NCBI GenBank assembly: GCA_963781785.1
Contig: CAWAHD010000001.1
Location: forward strand, 744,001 to 808,000
Direction of reading: 5' to 3'
From: CAWAHD01 sp963781785
GTDB taxonomy: Bacteria > Planctomycetota > Planctomycetia > Isosphaerales > Isosphaeraceae
DNA length: 64,000 nt
Shown here: in pieces, positions 19,530 to 29,246 of the stretch
Numbering within the stretch: position 1 is the stretch's first letter
Layout: each line of letters begins with the position of its first letter
Made by a program: the position numbers and the translations under genes
The notes under the pieces: model-generated
Databases searched by the model: none
Seen by the model: the letters and a program-made list of their open reading frames with translations, nothing else
Told to the model about the DNA's origin: nothing

Positions 19530-21949
19530 GTGCACGTGACTTACTGGAACTCGATCCTCCACAGCTTGGCCGACCGCCTGGGCGTGGCTCCTCCCCAGGC
19601 CGGAGAGGCAATCAACCCGCGCATCCGGCTCGACCAGCCGTGGCCGCAGTGGCTTCTGGTCTTCACGGTGCTCGGCAGCGTGGTCTTGATCATCTGGCTC
19701 TATCGCCATGAAGGCAAGGCGCCGTTCCTCTCGAAGGTGCTTCTGGCCGCGGTGCGGATCACGCTCGTTTTGCTCGCGATCTTCATGCTGTCGGAGGCCG
19801 TCCTCTCCGTCGAGCGCACCGGGCTGCCGTACCTGACGATCCTGGTCGACGATTCGGCCAGCCAGCGCATCGCCGACCAGTATGAAAAGCCCGAGGTAAA
19901 AGCCGCGCTCGACGCGCTCGCGGCGCCCGAGGGTAACGGCCAGGCGACGCGCCTGGCCGTCGCCAAGGGGTTGATCCTCAAAGACCGGGCCAGGCTGATC
20001 CGCGACCTGGAGAAGCAGCACAAGGTGCGGTTCTATCTGGTCTCGAACGCGGCGCGGCTGCTCACGGAAGTCGATCGGCCCGAGGACGTCGCCAAGGCGG
20101 TGGAGAAGCTGCGTGCGATCGAGGCCACCGGCAGCCAGTCACGCTTGGGCGACGGGCTCCGCCACGTCCTGACCGAGCTCCGCGGCGCGCCACCGTCGGC
20201 GATCGTCCTTTTTTCCGACGGCCAGACGACCGAGGGCGAGCCGCTGTCGAAGGTGGCGGAGCTGGCTGACAAGAAGGGTGTTCCTCTCTTTACCGTCGGC
20301 CTGGGCAGCGACGAGCCCGCGCGCGACATCGAGCTCACGGAGCTCCTGGTCGACGACGTCGTGTTCGTGGACGACGCCGTGCGGTTCCAGGCAAAGCTGC
20401 TGGCCCGTGGGTTCTCGGGCGAGAAGGTCGTGGTCCGGCTCAAAGAGCTCGACTCCGCCGGCGGCAGTCCCGGTGCGGCTCGCGAGGTCGCGTCCAAGGA
20501 GGTCGAAGCACCTCCGGATAGCACCAGCCGGCGCGTCGAGCTGGTGTACCACCCCAAGATCACCGGAGAGCGCACCTTCATCATGGAGGTAGACCAGCGC
20601 CCCCGTGAGCTTCAGACCGATAACAATCGCATCGAGCGCGTGATCACAGTCCGCCGCGAGAAGCTGAAAGTCCTCTACGTCGACAGCGAGCCGCGCTACG
20701 AGTTCCGCTATCTCAAGAACTACCTCGAGCGCGACGACACGATCGACCTCCACGTGGTCCTGTTGTCGTCCGATCCGGAATACAGCGAGCAAGACCGGTC
20801 GGCCCTGCCGACTTTCCCCGCCGCCAAGGACGACCTGTTCGCCTACGACGTCGTGATCATGGGCGATGCCGACACCAGCTTCTTGAGCCAGTCGCAGATG
20901 CAGAACCTGGTCGAGTTCGTCACCGACAAGGGTGGAGGCGTTCTGTTCATTGCGGGAGAGTTGTTCAACCCTCTCTCGTACGGCGCCACGCCTCTGAACG
21001 TTTTGCTGCCGATCGAGCTCTCCGATGCCCGCAACCCGACGGCCGTGGGCACTTCGGTCAGCTCGTTCCGCCCCGGGCTGACCCTGGAAGGCCGCAGCAG
21101 CCCGATCTTTCGGTTCGGCGATGACGATGCCGCGAGCATGCAGATCTGGCAGAAGCTTCCCCCGCTGTTCTGGTACTTCGAGGCGCCCCGCAAGAAGCCC
21201 GCGGCACTGGTCCTGGCCGAGCATCCGACCGTCGCGGGCGCCGACGGCAAGCTCCCGCTGATCCTCTACCAGTTTGTGGGCCACGGCAAGGCGATGTTCC
21301 ATGCCTTCGACGACACCTGGCGGTGGCGGTTCCGTGCCGGCGACCAGTATTTCGGCCGCTTCTGGGTGCAAACGGTCCGATTCCTGGCTCGGTCGCGGCT
21401 GGTCGGCCAGCGCCAGGCGGAGATCCAGACCGACCGCCGCCGGTACCAGCGCGGGCAGCCCATCCAGTTGCGAGTCCGTTTCCCCAACCCGGCGTTGGCC
21501 CCGAAAAACGGCGATATCGTGGTCCAGGTCGAACGAGCCGGCCAGGGCCCGCGCAAGCTCACGCTCAAGCTGGCGCCCGGCACGACCAATGTCTTCGAGG
21601 GGCGCTTCCCCAGGCCGCCGAGGGCGAATACGACGTCCGGCTCTTGCCGCCTCCTGTCCTCGATGGACCGATCCCCATGACAAGTTTTCGCGTCGAAGCT
21701 CCCGTAAACGAGTTTGAGCGCATTGAAATGAATGGTCCGGAGCTGCTCCGTGCCGCAGAGTCCACCGGCGGCAAGTTTTACACGGCACTGACCGCGGAAG
21801 GTCTGTTCAAAGATTTGCCCAAGCCCGCCAAGGTTCCGCTCGACACCGATCCGCCGATTCCTCTCTGGAACACCTGGCCGGTGCTCAGCGTGTTTCTGGC
21901 CTTGATTACGGCGGAGTGGGTTTTCAGAAAACGCAAACAAATGGTATAA
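19530..21949 (+). CDS. Second VWA membrane protein with glutamine-amidotransferase-like domain, frameshifted
   Basis: About 806 residues after restoring one C lost from the run at 21608-21611. It has two N-terminal membrane segments (LLVFTVLGSVVLIIWLY, LLAAVRITLVLLAIFML), a VWA domain with MIDAS motif VDDSAS and VLFSDGQTTEG, a beta-sandwich region, and an amidotransferase-like domain (VLYVDSEPRYEF, YDVVIMGDADTSF, GGGVLFIAGE), again without an obvious nucleophilic Cys. The end has a last membrane segment (VLSVFLALITAEWVF). It parallels the preceding gene and is probably its ancient paralogue. The start is GTG at 19530. Confidence 0.87.
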
Positions 21950-21950
21950 T
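21921..21950 (+). promoter_or_regulatory. candidate internal promoter before the DUF4175 gene
   Basis: TTTTCA (21921-21926), 18 bases, and a perfect TATAAT (21945-21950) overlap the stop of the second VWA gene. This is the only sizeable gap (117 bases) in the block between 15313 and 30512. The -10 is consensus but the -35 matches at 4 of 6. Confidence 0.35.
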
Positions 21951-22066
21951 TCTTGCTTGGTCGATGGCGTACGCGTGGTTGAGAGCGCGGTGTCGAGGGC
22001 ACGGGTGACGACAGCCTGTATTCACGAAATGAAGACGGTCCGGCGCGTCCGGCCCGGGAGGTCAGA

Positions 22067-25000
22067 TTGACTCCTCGTCAACTGGAATCGCGGATCAAGG
22101 GGCTGCGGGCTTCGGTCAGGCGTCTCTTGGCGATGCACGGCCTGAGCTGGATGGTCGGTCTGATCGTCCCGCTCCTGATCCTGGCGGGTCTGGCCGACTG
22201 GGCATTCCACTTGGACGCCGTCATTCGAGCGGTCCTGCTGGCGGCCATTGCCGGCTTTGCGCTCTGGCTGGCAATTCGGTATGTGCTTCGCCCCTTGTTC
22301 ATCCGGTTTGCCGACCTGGACATCGCCATGCGGATCGAGCAACGATGGCCCGGATTGAACGACCGCCTGGCCAGCACCATACAGTTCCTGCATCTCGATC
22401 AAGGCGACCCTCGCCACGGCTCGGCGGCCTTGCGCAGCGACCGTCCGCCAGGCGGTCGAGGAATCGAGCTCGATCGACTTTCGCCAGGTCATCGATAGGA
22501 AGCCGGTCTGGCGCGCCCTGGGGATGGCGGCCGCTGCGGCGCTGGTCGCAACGGGCGTCGCTGTCGTCGCGCCCGTGTCGGCGCGGATTGCGATGCACCG
22601 GCTGTTCGTGCCGTTCGGATCAGTCGGCTGGCCGCAAGAGACGCACCTCGTCCTCGACCAGAGTGCAACGATGCTCAAGGTCGCGCGGGGCGACTCGTTC
22701 AACCTCTCGGTGCGCGTCAAGAAGGGCGACAAGATTCCGGAATCGGCCGTTGTGGCGTATCACTTCGCCGACGGCGAGGACTCCGGCGAGCCCCTCCGCT
22801 CGGCCGAAGGCGGCGAATTCCGCGGGCGAATCGAGTCGGTCAATCAGCCGTTCCACTTCTCGGTCACCGCGGGTGATGACACGACCTCGATCCGCGACGT
22901 GCCGGTGGCGGTCGTTCCCCCTCCGACCTTGAAATCACTCACGCTCCGGCTCGTCGCCCCCTCGTATACCGGGTTGCCGGCCCAGGTGCTGGCGCCGGGT
23001 CTGACGCAGCTTCGCGCCCTGGAGGGCACCCGGCTCGAGATGGACGCGCTCGGCAACAAGCCCCTCGCGCACGCCGAGCTCAGGGTCGGCGAGACTCCAG
23101 CCGGCAGCGAGCTGACGTTTGACGCGGCGCGCACCCGGTTCCAAACCTCGCTCACAGTGAAGAACAACTTCACGTTTTGGTTTGACCTGAAGGATACCGA
23201 GGGCTTTCGGAACCGCGATGCTGTCCGGTACGACGTGCGGTCGTTCCCCGACGAGTCGCCCCGCGTCCTGATCGACGAGCCCAAGTCCGACCGCGACGTC
23301 CCGGCGGATGCGACCGTTCCCGTCAAGGTCGCGTTCGATGACGATTTCGGTCTCCACTCCGGCCGGCTGATCTACCGGCTGGCCACCGGCGACTCCGAAC
23401 CCCACGAACAGGTCGTGATCCCCCTCTGGGCAGCCAGCGAGCCTGGCCGCGACCCTGGCGCCAATCGCTTCGTCAAGCACCAGGAAGTCGCACACGACTG
23501 GCAGCTAGAGCCCCTCAAGCTGCCGGTCGGAACCCTCATCACGTTCTATGCTGAAGCACGTGATTTCGACCTCGTCAAGGGACCGAAGTTCGGCAAGAGC
23601 CGCGAGATCCGCCTGCGAATCGTCTCCAAGGACGACGCCACCCGCCAGATCGACGACGAGCGGCGCGAGCTGCGCGAGGAAATCGCCCGCGTCCTCACGA
23701 TGCAGAAGCAAGCGATCACGCCGGTCGACAACGCCATCCGCAGCTTGAAGGATACCGATCGGCTCCAGCCCGGGGAGCGCGACAACCTGAACAATGCGGG
23801 GATGATTCAGCGCCAGATCAATAGCCGCATCAACAATCGAGACGACAGTGCCCCGGCCCGCATCCGCCGCATCCTCGACAACCTCAAGAATTTCAAGATC
23901 TCCAATCCCGATGCCCAGAAGCAGATGGAAGACATGCTCGCGCGTTTGGGAGTCATCCGCGACCGGCATCTCGGGCCCGCTGAACAAGAGCTCGCCCGCG
24001 CCGTCAAGAACCTCGATGAGAATGCGGCGCCCGGGTCTCCTGCCGCGGAATCGAGATCAAGCAACCCGTCTGCCGAGGCATCGAAGGGAAGCAACGAGAA
24101 GCGCGCTCAAGCGCCAAGAATGCCCCGTCTGCCGAGGCATCGAAGGGAAGCAGTGAGAAGGGTGCCTCCAGCGCGAAGGCTGCCCAGCGTGGCGACGCAT
24201 CGAAGGCAGGCACTGAAAAGGGCGCCTCCAGCACCAAGAATGCCCAGCGTGGCGACGCGGCCCAGGGTGCCAGCGCGAAGGGTGCGACCCCCAAGGATGC
24301 AGCCGGCGATTCGAACAAGCACGCCCAGCCTTCTGACCAGCGCAGCGGTCAGCCCGAGAAGGGCGCCGACCCCGCGAAAACCGCACTCGCCGAGGCCAAG
24401 ACCAACCAGAAGGCCATTGCCGACGAGCTCCAGAAAATGCTCGATGGGCTGAGTGAATTCGAGACGTACCGCGGCGTCGTCAAGGATGCTCAGGACCTGC
24501 TCAAGCAACAGGAGCAGGCGATGAAGCAGACGACGGAGGCGGCTGAGAAACCCGAACTGTTCGGCAAACCCCTCGACGCCCTGACTCCGGAACAAAAGGC
24601 CGAGCTGGGCTCCCTGTCGTCTCGCCAGTCTCAGGTTGGCAAGGGGTTACAGAACTTGCTCGAGCGGATGGGAGAGATGGCCCGCCGGCTCGACGAGTCG
24701 GATCCGCTGGCGTCTTCGGCGATGCGCGAAGCCGCGCAAGAGAGCCAGAGGCAAGGTACCGTCGGCAAGATGGGAGAGGCCGCCGACCAGTTGGAACGCA
24801 ACCAGATGGGGCAGGCCAGGGCGCGGCAGGATCAGGCCCGCGACGAGTTGCGAGATCTCGTCGACGCCATCCAGAACCGCCGCGAGCACGAGCTCGCCAG
24901 GCTGGTCAAGGAGCTCAAGAACGCCGAGAACGAGCTCGCAAAAACCCGCGCCCGGCAAGCCCAGAACCTCAAGAAGACGCGCGAAGCCCAGAAGAACCCC

Positions 25001-25935
25001 GATGCCCAGAAGCGGCGCGACCAGTTGAAGCGCCTGGCCAAGGAACAGGCTGAGATCAAGAAGGATCTGGACCGCCAGCTTCAGAGGCTGGCCAAGCTGA
25101 GCGCCGACCGAGCCGCCCGGGCCGGACAGAGCGCGACCGGCCGGATGAGCCGCGCGGAGGGAAACCTCGATGAAGATCAGGGCGACGAGGCCGGCAAGCA
25201 GCAGGAGGAGGCCTTGGCCGACCTCGAGGACGCCCAGGACGAGCTTGAAGAAGCGCGGCGCGACGCCGAGGAGCAACTGGCCGTCGAGCAGCTCGCCCGG
25301 ATGGGCGATCGGCTCAAGTCCATCGCCGACCGGCAAGGCAAGGTTGTCTCCGAAACGTCCTCCTACGAAGCCTTGCGGCAGAAAGCCCAGGGCAGGCTGA
25401 CCATCGCGCAGGCGCCGGGGTCCGCGGGCTCGGCGAGGTCCAGAAGGGCCTCAAGGAAGAGACGGCCGAGCTCACCGAGAGTCTTGAAGGCGCACCCGTC
25501 TTCGCGCTGACTCTGCGCCGTGCCTCGAAGAGCATGGAAACCACCGCACAGCGGCTCCAGGAGCTCAAGACCGACAAGCCCACGGTGGAAGCCGCCAAGT
25601 CCGCCTCGGAACGATTCAAGCAGCTTCTCGAATCGCTGAAGGCCAATGCGGGCGGCGGCGGCCAGCAAGGCGGGGGTGGCGGCGGAGGTGGTGGTGGCGG
25701 CGGCGGAGCCGGCAATGGCGACGGCATCCCGGCGACCGCTCAGCTCAAGATGCTCAAGTCGCTCCAGCAGGAAATCAACGAGAGAACCGAAGCCTACGAC
25801 GAGCTGATAAGGCGCAACAAGACGCTGACTCCCGAACAGGTGGCCGACGTACAGAGGTTGGCCCAGGAGCAGGGGGTCCTGGCTGATCTGGTGCGCGACC
25901 TGACCCGTCCGAAACGAGCAGACGGAGAGGAATGA
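22067..25935 (+). CDS. DUF4175-type large membrane and coiled-coil protein, three frame breaks
   Basis: About 1290 residues after correction at three points: near 22434-22440 (GC lost), near 24101-24110 (one base) and near 25412-25425 (one base). Two membrane segments (SWMVGLIVPLLILAGLADW, VLLAAIAGFALWLAI) and a third after the first break (ALGMAAAAALVATGVAVVAP) are followed by an Ig-like region and then a long Lys/Glu/Gln-rich coiled coil. The coiled coil is interrupted by an Ala/Ser/Lys-rich linker with three 20-residue repeats (24072-24250). A 13-residue Gly run lies near 25680-25715. The start is TTG at 22067, supported by GGGAGG seven bases upstream. DUF4175 proteins accompany MoxR/VWA loci in planctomycetes. 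Confidence 0.82.
24072..24250 (+). repeat. three 60-base coding repeats, first copy 59 bases
   Basis: Copies at 24072-24130, 24131-24190 and 24191-24250 begin with similar blocks (GCCGAGGCATCGAAGG, same, GGCGACGCATCGAAGG). The first is one base short, inside GAGAAGCGCGCTCAAGC, exactly where the reading frame breaks. The repeats encode an Ala/Ser/Lys-rich linker. Confidence 0.8.
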
Positions 25936-25938
25936 CTC

Positions 25939-26946
25939 ATGATCGCGAGCCGCTATCGATTGATCGTGACCCTGCTTCTGGGCGTCACCGCAGCGGGAGG
26001 CGGCGCCTGGGCGCAGGAAGGCAAATCCAAGGACGACGCGCTCGATTCCTTGCTCGAGAAACTGGCGGGCTCCAAGGGTGGCTCCTCGAATCCGGCCAAG
26101 GCCGCCAAGCCGGCGGAAAAAACCAAGACGCCGAAATCGGCGCCCGGCCGTTTCCCCGACGCATCGAAGGATCGTGCCGGTTCGGCGAAATCGTCGACCG
26201 GCCAGTCCGGCAAAGGTACCAAGACCGCTCCCGCCAAGCCCTCCACACCCGGATCATCCGGCTCGGGGGCCGTCGCCCCCAAGGACCAGGCGCTCGACGA
26301 CCTTCTCCAGAAGCTCGGCGAGTCCAAAGACACACCCACCCCGGAAGAGCACCCGAGGAGCCGGGGCCCGGGCCAGGAGCCCACGCAGCCGCCGCCCTCA
26401 GGCAAGCCGGGCCCGGCGAAGCTCGGCGGCAAAGACAAGGAAATCGACGATCGGCTCGAGGAATACGCCGGCAGAAAGCGGAAGCGGCGTCCTGACGACG
26501 AACAGAGACAAGGCCCGGTCGGCGAGATCATCAAGGAGATGCGCGACGTCGAGAAGCGACTGGGCAAGCCCGACCCCAGCGAGGACACTCAAAACAAGCA
26601 GAAGCAGATCGTCAAGCGAATCGAAACGCTGATTGAACAAGTCAGCCAGTCGGGCTCGTCCGCCGGACGGCTGGTCATGCGGCGCACTCGGCAGCCGGGC
26701 CAGCAGCCGGGGCAGGAGGGCGATCGGGAGGGCGCCATGGCCCGGGGGGCGCCGCTCACCAAGCCGGCGAAGCCGACCAGCCAGCATTCCACCGCCAGCG
26801 GCAAGGACGTGTGGGGTCATCTACCGGCCGAGCTGCGCACGATCATGGAGAACACCTTCAAAGAAACCGAGCTTTCGGCCAAGTCGGAAATGATCAGCCG
26901 GTACTTTCTATCGATCAGCAAGGGTAAACTCCGCCGGGAGGAGTGA
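25939..26946 (+). CDS. Secreted Lys/Pro/Ser-rich protein of unknown function
   Basis: 335 residues. A clear signal peptide (LIVTLLLGVTAAGGGAWA) precedes a low-complexity region rich in Lys, Ser, Pro, Gly and Asp (residues about 30-190), probably disordered. Within it DDALDSLLEKLAGSKG and DQALDDLLQKLGESKD are two copies of a short helical motif, which could be docking elements. The C-terminal third is more regular and helical (VEKRLGKPDPSEDTQ, 'WGHLPAELRTIMENTFKETE'), and resembles the end of proteins found next to DUF4175 genes in planctomycetes. It starts 3 bases after the DUF4175 stop and ends 4 bases before the next ATG. Confidence 0.75.
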   Translation: MIASRYRLIVTLLLGVTAAGGGAWAQEGKSKDDALDSLLEKLAGSKGGSSNPAKAAKPAEKTKTPKSAPGRFPDASKDRAGSAKSSTGQSGKGTKTAPAKPSTPGSSGSGAVAPKDQALDDLLQKLGESKDTPTPEEHPRSRGPGQEPTQPPPSGKPGPAKLGGKDKEIDDRLEEYAGRKRKRRPDDEQRQGPVGEIIKEMRDVEKRLGKPDPSEDTQNKQKQIVKRIETLIEQVSQSGSSAGRLVMRRTRQPGQQPGQEGDREGAMARGAPLTKPAKPTSQHSTASGKDVWGHLPAELRTIMENTFKETELSAKSEMISRYFLSISKGKLRREE

Positions 26947-26950
26947 CGTC

Positions 26951-28057
26951 ATGCCCGAGAAGCCCGCCGCCGCGTTTTGGGCTCAGGGAGCCGCAGCAGT
27001 CGCGCTCATGCTCCTCCTGTCGCCTTGCATGGTAGAGGCCCAGCAACCGGACAAGGAGCCGACCAAATCGGTCGAGGGTTTCGGCGAAGCCCGCCGGGGA
27101 GATATCCCCGAAGGGACGCTCGAAATGATGACCAAGGAAACCGACGATGCCATCAAGCTCGGCCTGGCTTACCTGGCTCGCACCCAGAACAGCGACGGCT
27201 CGTTCGGGACAGGCACATACCGTGGCAACATCGCCGTGACCAGCCTCGCCGGACTGGCGTTCATGGCGTCAGGGTCGAGCCCGGGCCGCGGCCCTTACGG
27301 GCCCCAGATCGACAAGGCGCTCGCCTATGTGATGATCAACACATCGCCGTCGGGCTTCATCGCGGTCGCCGCATCGTCGACCCACGGTCCGATGTATTCA
27401 CATGGCTTCGGCACTCTGTTTCTCGCCGAAGCCTACGGAATGACGCATCGGCCGGAGATTCGTGAGAAGCTGCAAAAAGCCGTCCGGCTGATCGTGGACA
27501 GCCAGAACATCGAGGGGGGCTGGCGCTATCAGCCCGTGCGCCGCGACGCCGATCTCTCGGTGACCATCTGCCAGATCAATGCGTTGCGGGCGGCACGAAA
27601 CGCCGGACTGTATGTTCCCAAGGAGACCGTCGACGCCTGCATCCGCTACGTCAAGAAATCCCAGAATCACGACGGCGGGTTCCGCTATATGCTCCAGGGA
27701 GGTGCGAGCGCTTTCCCCCGGTCGGCTGCCGGCGTGGTTGCGCTCCAAAGCGCCGGCGAATACGACACCAAAGAGGTCCGCGACGGGGTTGCTTATCTGC
27801 GGGAGTACACCCGCGAGATCAAGCTGGGGAACCGTTACAGTCACTATTACTACGGTCATTACTACGCCGCCCAGGCAATGTGGCTGCGGGGCGGCGACGA
27901 TTGGGCGCAGTGGTACCCGGCCATCCGCGACGAGCTCTTGAGGCGCCAGACCGCCACGGGCTTCTGGCACGACAGCATCTGCAATGAATACGGCTCGGCC
28001 ATGGCGCTCATCATCCTCCAGATCCCCAACAACTATCTGCCCATCTTTCAGCGCTAG
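26951..28057 (+). CDS. Secreted QW-repeat alpha/alpha-toroid protein, copy 1
   Basis: 368 residues. The signal peptide (AAVALMLLLSPCMVEA) exports it. Four repeat motifs of the prenyltransferase/squalene-cyclase type are visible: ARTQNSDGSFG, DSQNIEGGWRY, KSQNHDGGFRY and RRQTATGFWHD. A block DADLSVTICQINA occupies the place where squalene-hopene cyclases have DxDDTA, but the pattern here is D-x-D-L-S, so the usual acid triad is incomplete. I do not assign cyclase activity. A secreted toroid that binds a polysaccharide, lipid or peptide is as likely. The neighbouring copy shares most of the sequence, and spacing places it in the MoxR block. Confidence 0.85.
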   Translation: MPEKPAAAFWAQGAAAVALMLLLSPCMVEAQQPDKEPTKSVEGFGEARRGDIPEGTLEMMTKETDDAIKLGLAYLARTQNSDGSFGTGTYRGNIAVTSLAGLAFMASGSSPGRGPYGPQIDKALAYVMINTSPSGFIAVAASSTHGPMYSHGFGTLFLAEAYGMTHRPEIREKLQKAVRLIVDSQNIEGGWRYQPVRRDADLSVTICQINALRAARNAGLYVPKETVDACIRYVKKSQNHDGGFRYMLQGGASAFPRSAAGVVALQSAGEYDTKEVRDGVAYLREYTREIKLGNRYSHYYYGHYYAAQAMWLRGGDDWAQWYPAIRDELLRRQTATGFWHDSICNEYGSAMALIILQIPNNYLPIFQR

Positions 28058-28075
28058 AGCAACCAGAGGTTTCGC

Positions 28076-29230
28076 GTGATCGCTGCCGTGGTTCAGGGGC
28101 TTCCGGATCGCATCGGAATCGCTTTACGCGATCGAGGCGCCGCCACGGCACGAGGGCTGACTGCGCTCCCGGCCGGCGCACTTGCGCTCTTCCTGGTCCT
28201 CGCCAGTGGTTCGTGGGCGCAGCAGCCGGGGAAGACGGTCGAAGGGTTCGGCGAGTCCAGGAGAGGTGACGTGCCCGACGGCACTCTCGCCCTCATGACC
28301 GCCGAGACCGACCAGGCCATCGAGAGCGGCCTGGCGTGGCTGAGTCGCGTCCAGAATCCTGACGGCTCGTTCGGCGCAGGAGCTTACCGGGGCAATATCG
28401 CGGTGACCAGCCTCGCCGGGTTGGCATTCATGGCATCGGGGTCGAGCCCGGGCCGTGGCCCCCACGGGGCGCACATCGACAAGGCCCTCGCCTATGTGAT
28501 GGCAAATACCTCACCGTCGGGCTTCATCGTGGTCGCCAGATCAGCCACTCACGGACCAATGTACTCGCATGGGTTTGGCACACTGTTTCTGGCCGAAGCG
28601 TACGGAATGACCCATCGGCCCGAGATCCGCGAGAAGCTTCAAAAGGCCGTCCGCCTGATCGTCGACTGCCAGAACATCGAGGGAGGCTGGCGCTATCAGC
28701 CCGTGCGTCGTGATGCCGATCTCTCGGTGACGATCTGCCAGATCAATGCGCTGCGTGCCGCACGCAATGCGGGCCTCTACGTACCGAAGGATACAGTCGA
28801 CGCCTGCATCCGCTACGTGAAGAAGTCCCAGAATCACGATGGAGGCTTCCGCTACCAGCTTCAGGGAGGGGCGACCAGCGAGTTTCCCCGGTCGGCGGCC
28901 GGTGTCGTCGCGCTCCAGAGCGCCGGCGAGTACGATTCCAAGGAAGTCCGCGACGGCATCGCCTATCTCCGTCAATCCGCCCAGGTCTTCCGACCCGGCC
29001 GGAGAAACCGCTATTTCTTCTATGGACAGTACTATGCGGCCCAGGCGATGTGGCTTCAGGGAGGAGACACCTGGATCGAGTGGTACCAGGCAATCCGCAA
29101 CGAACTGCTCGCACGGCAGTCGGCGCCGGGTTACTGGAGCGATAGTGATGTGTGCAACGAGTATGGCACGGCCATGGCTCTGATCATCCTGCAAATACCC
29201 AACGATTTCCTACCCATCTTTCAGCGCTAG
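28076..29230 (+). CDS. Secreted QW-repeat alpha/alpha-toroid protein, copy 2
   Basis: 384 residues from a GTG at 28076, with a signal peptide-like segment LTALPAGALALFLVLASGSWAQ. It is a tandem paralogue of the preceding gene: the stretch from MYSHGFGTLFLAEAYG to KKSQNHDGGFRY is almost identical in protein, while codons differ at many third positions, so the core has been held by selection. Differences concentrate in the N-terminus, in the segment after about residue 260 and near the end (ARQSAPGYWSDSDVCNE). The repeat motifs SRVQNPDGSFG, DCQNIEGGWRY and KSQNHDGGFRY are present, as is DADLSVT. Confidence 0.85.
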   Translation: MIAAVVQGLPDRIGIALRDRGAATARGLTALPAGALALFLVLASGSWAQQPGKTVEGFGESRRGDVPDGTLALMTAETDQAIESGLAWLSRVQNPDGSFGAGAYRGNIAVTSLAGLAFMASGSSPGRGPHGAHIDKALAYVMANTSPSGFIVVARSATHGPMYSHGFGTLFLAEAYGMTHRPEIREKLQKAVRLIVDCQNIEGGWRYQPVRRDADLSVTICQINALRAARNAGLYVPKDTVDACIRYVKKSQNHDGGFRYQLQGGATSEFPRSAAGVVALQSAGEYDSKEVRDGIAYLRQSAQVFRPGRRNRYFFYGQYYAAQAMWLQGGDTWIEWYQAIRNELLARQSAPGYWSDSDVCNEYGTAMALIILQIPNDFLPIFQR

Positions 29231-29246
29231 TGGAAGGACGGGTCTC

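Noticed and set aside
17329..21949. Active glutamine amidotransferase function for the domains in the two VWA proteins
   Set aside because: The fold-like blocks are present, but no nucleophilic Cys in a GxCxG-type elbow is visible, so I describe them only as amidotransferase-like.
24060..24440. Arg/Pro-rich C-terminus of the first DUF4175 open frame read as a genuine protein end
   Set aside because: The alternative frame gives an Ala/Ser/Lys repeat that continues into the coiled coil, and the 60-base repeat shows a missing base.
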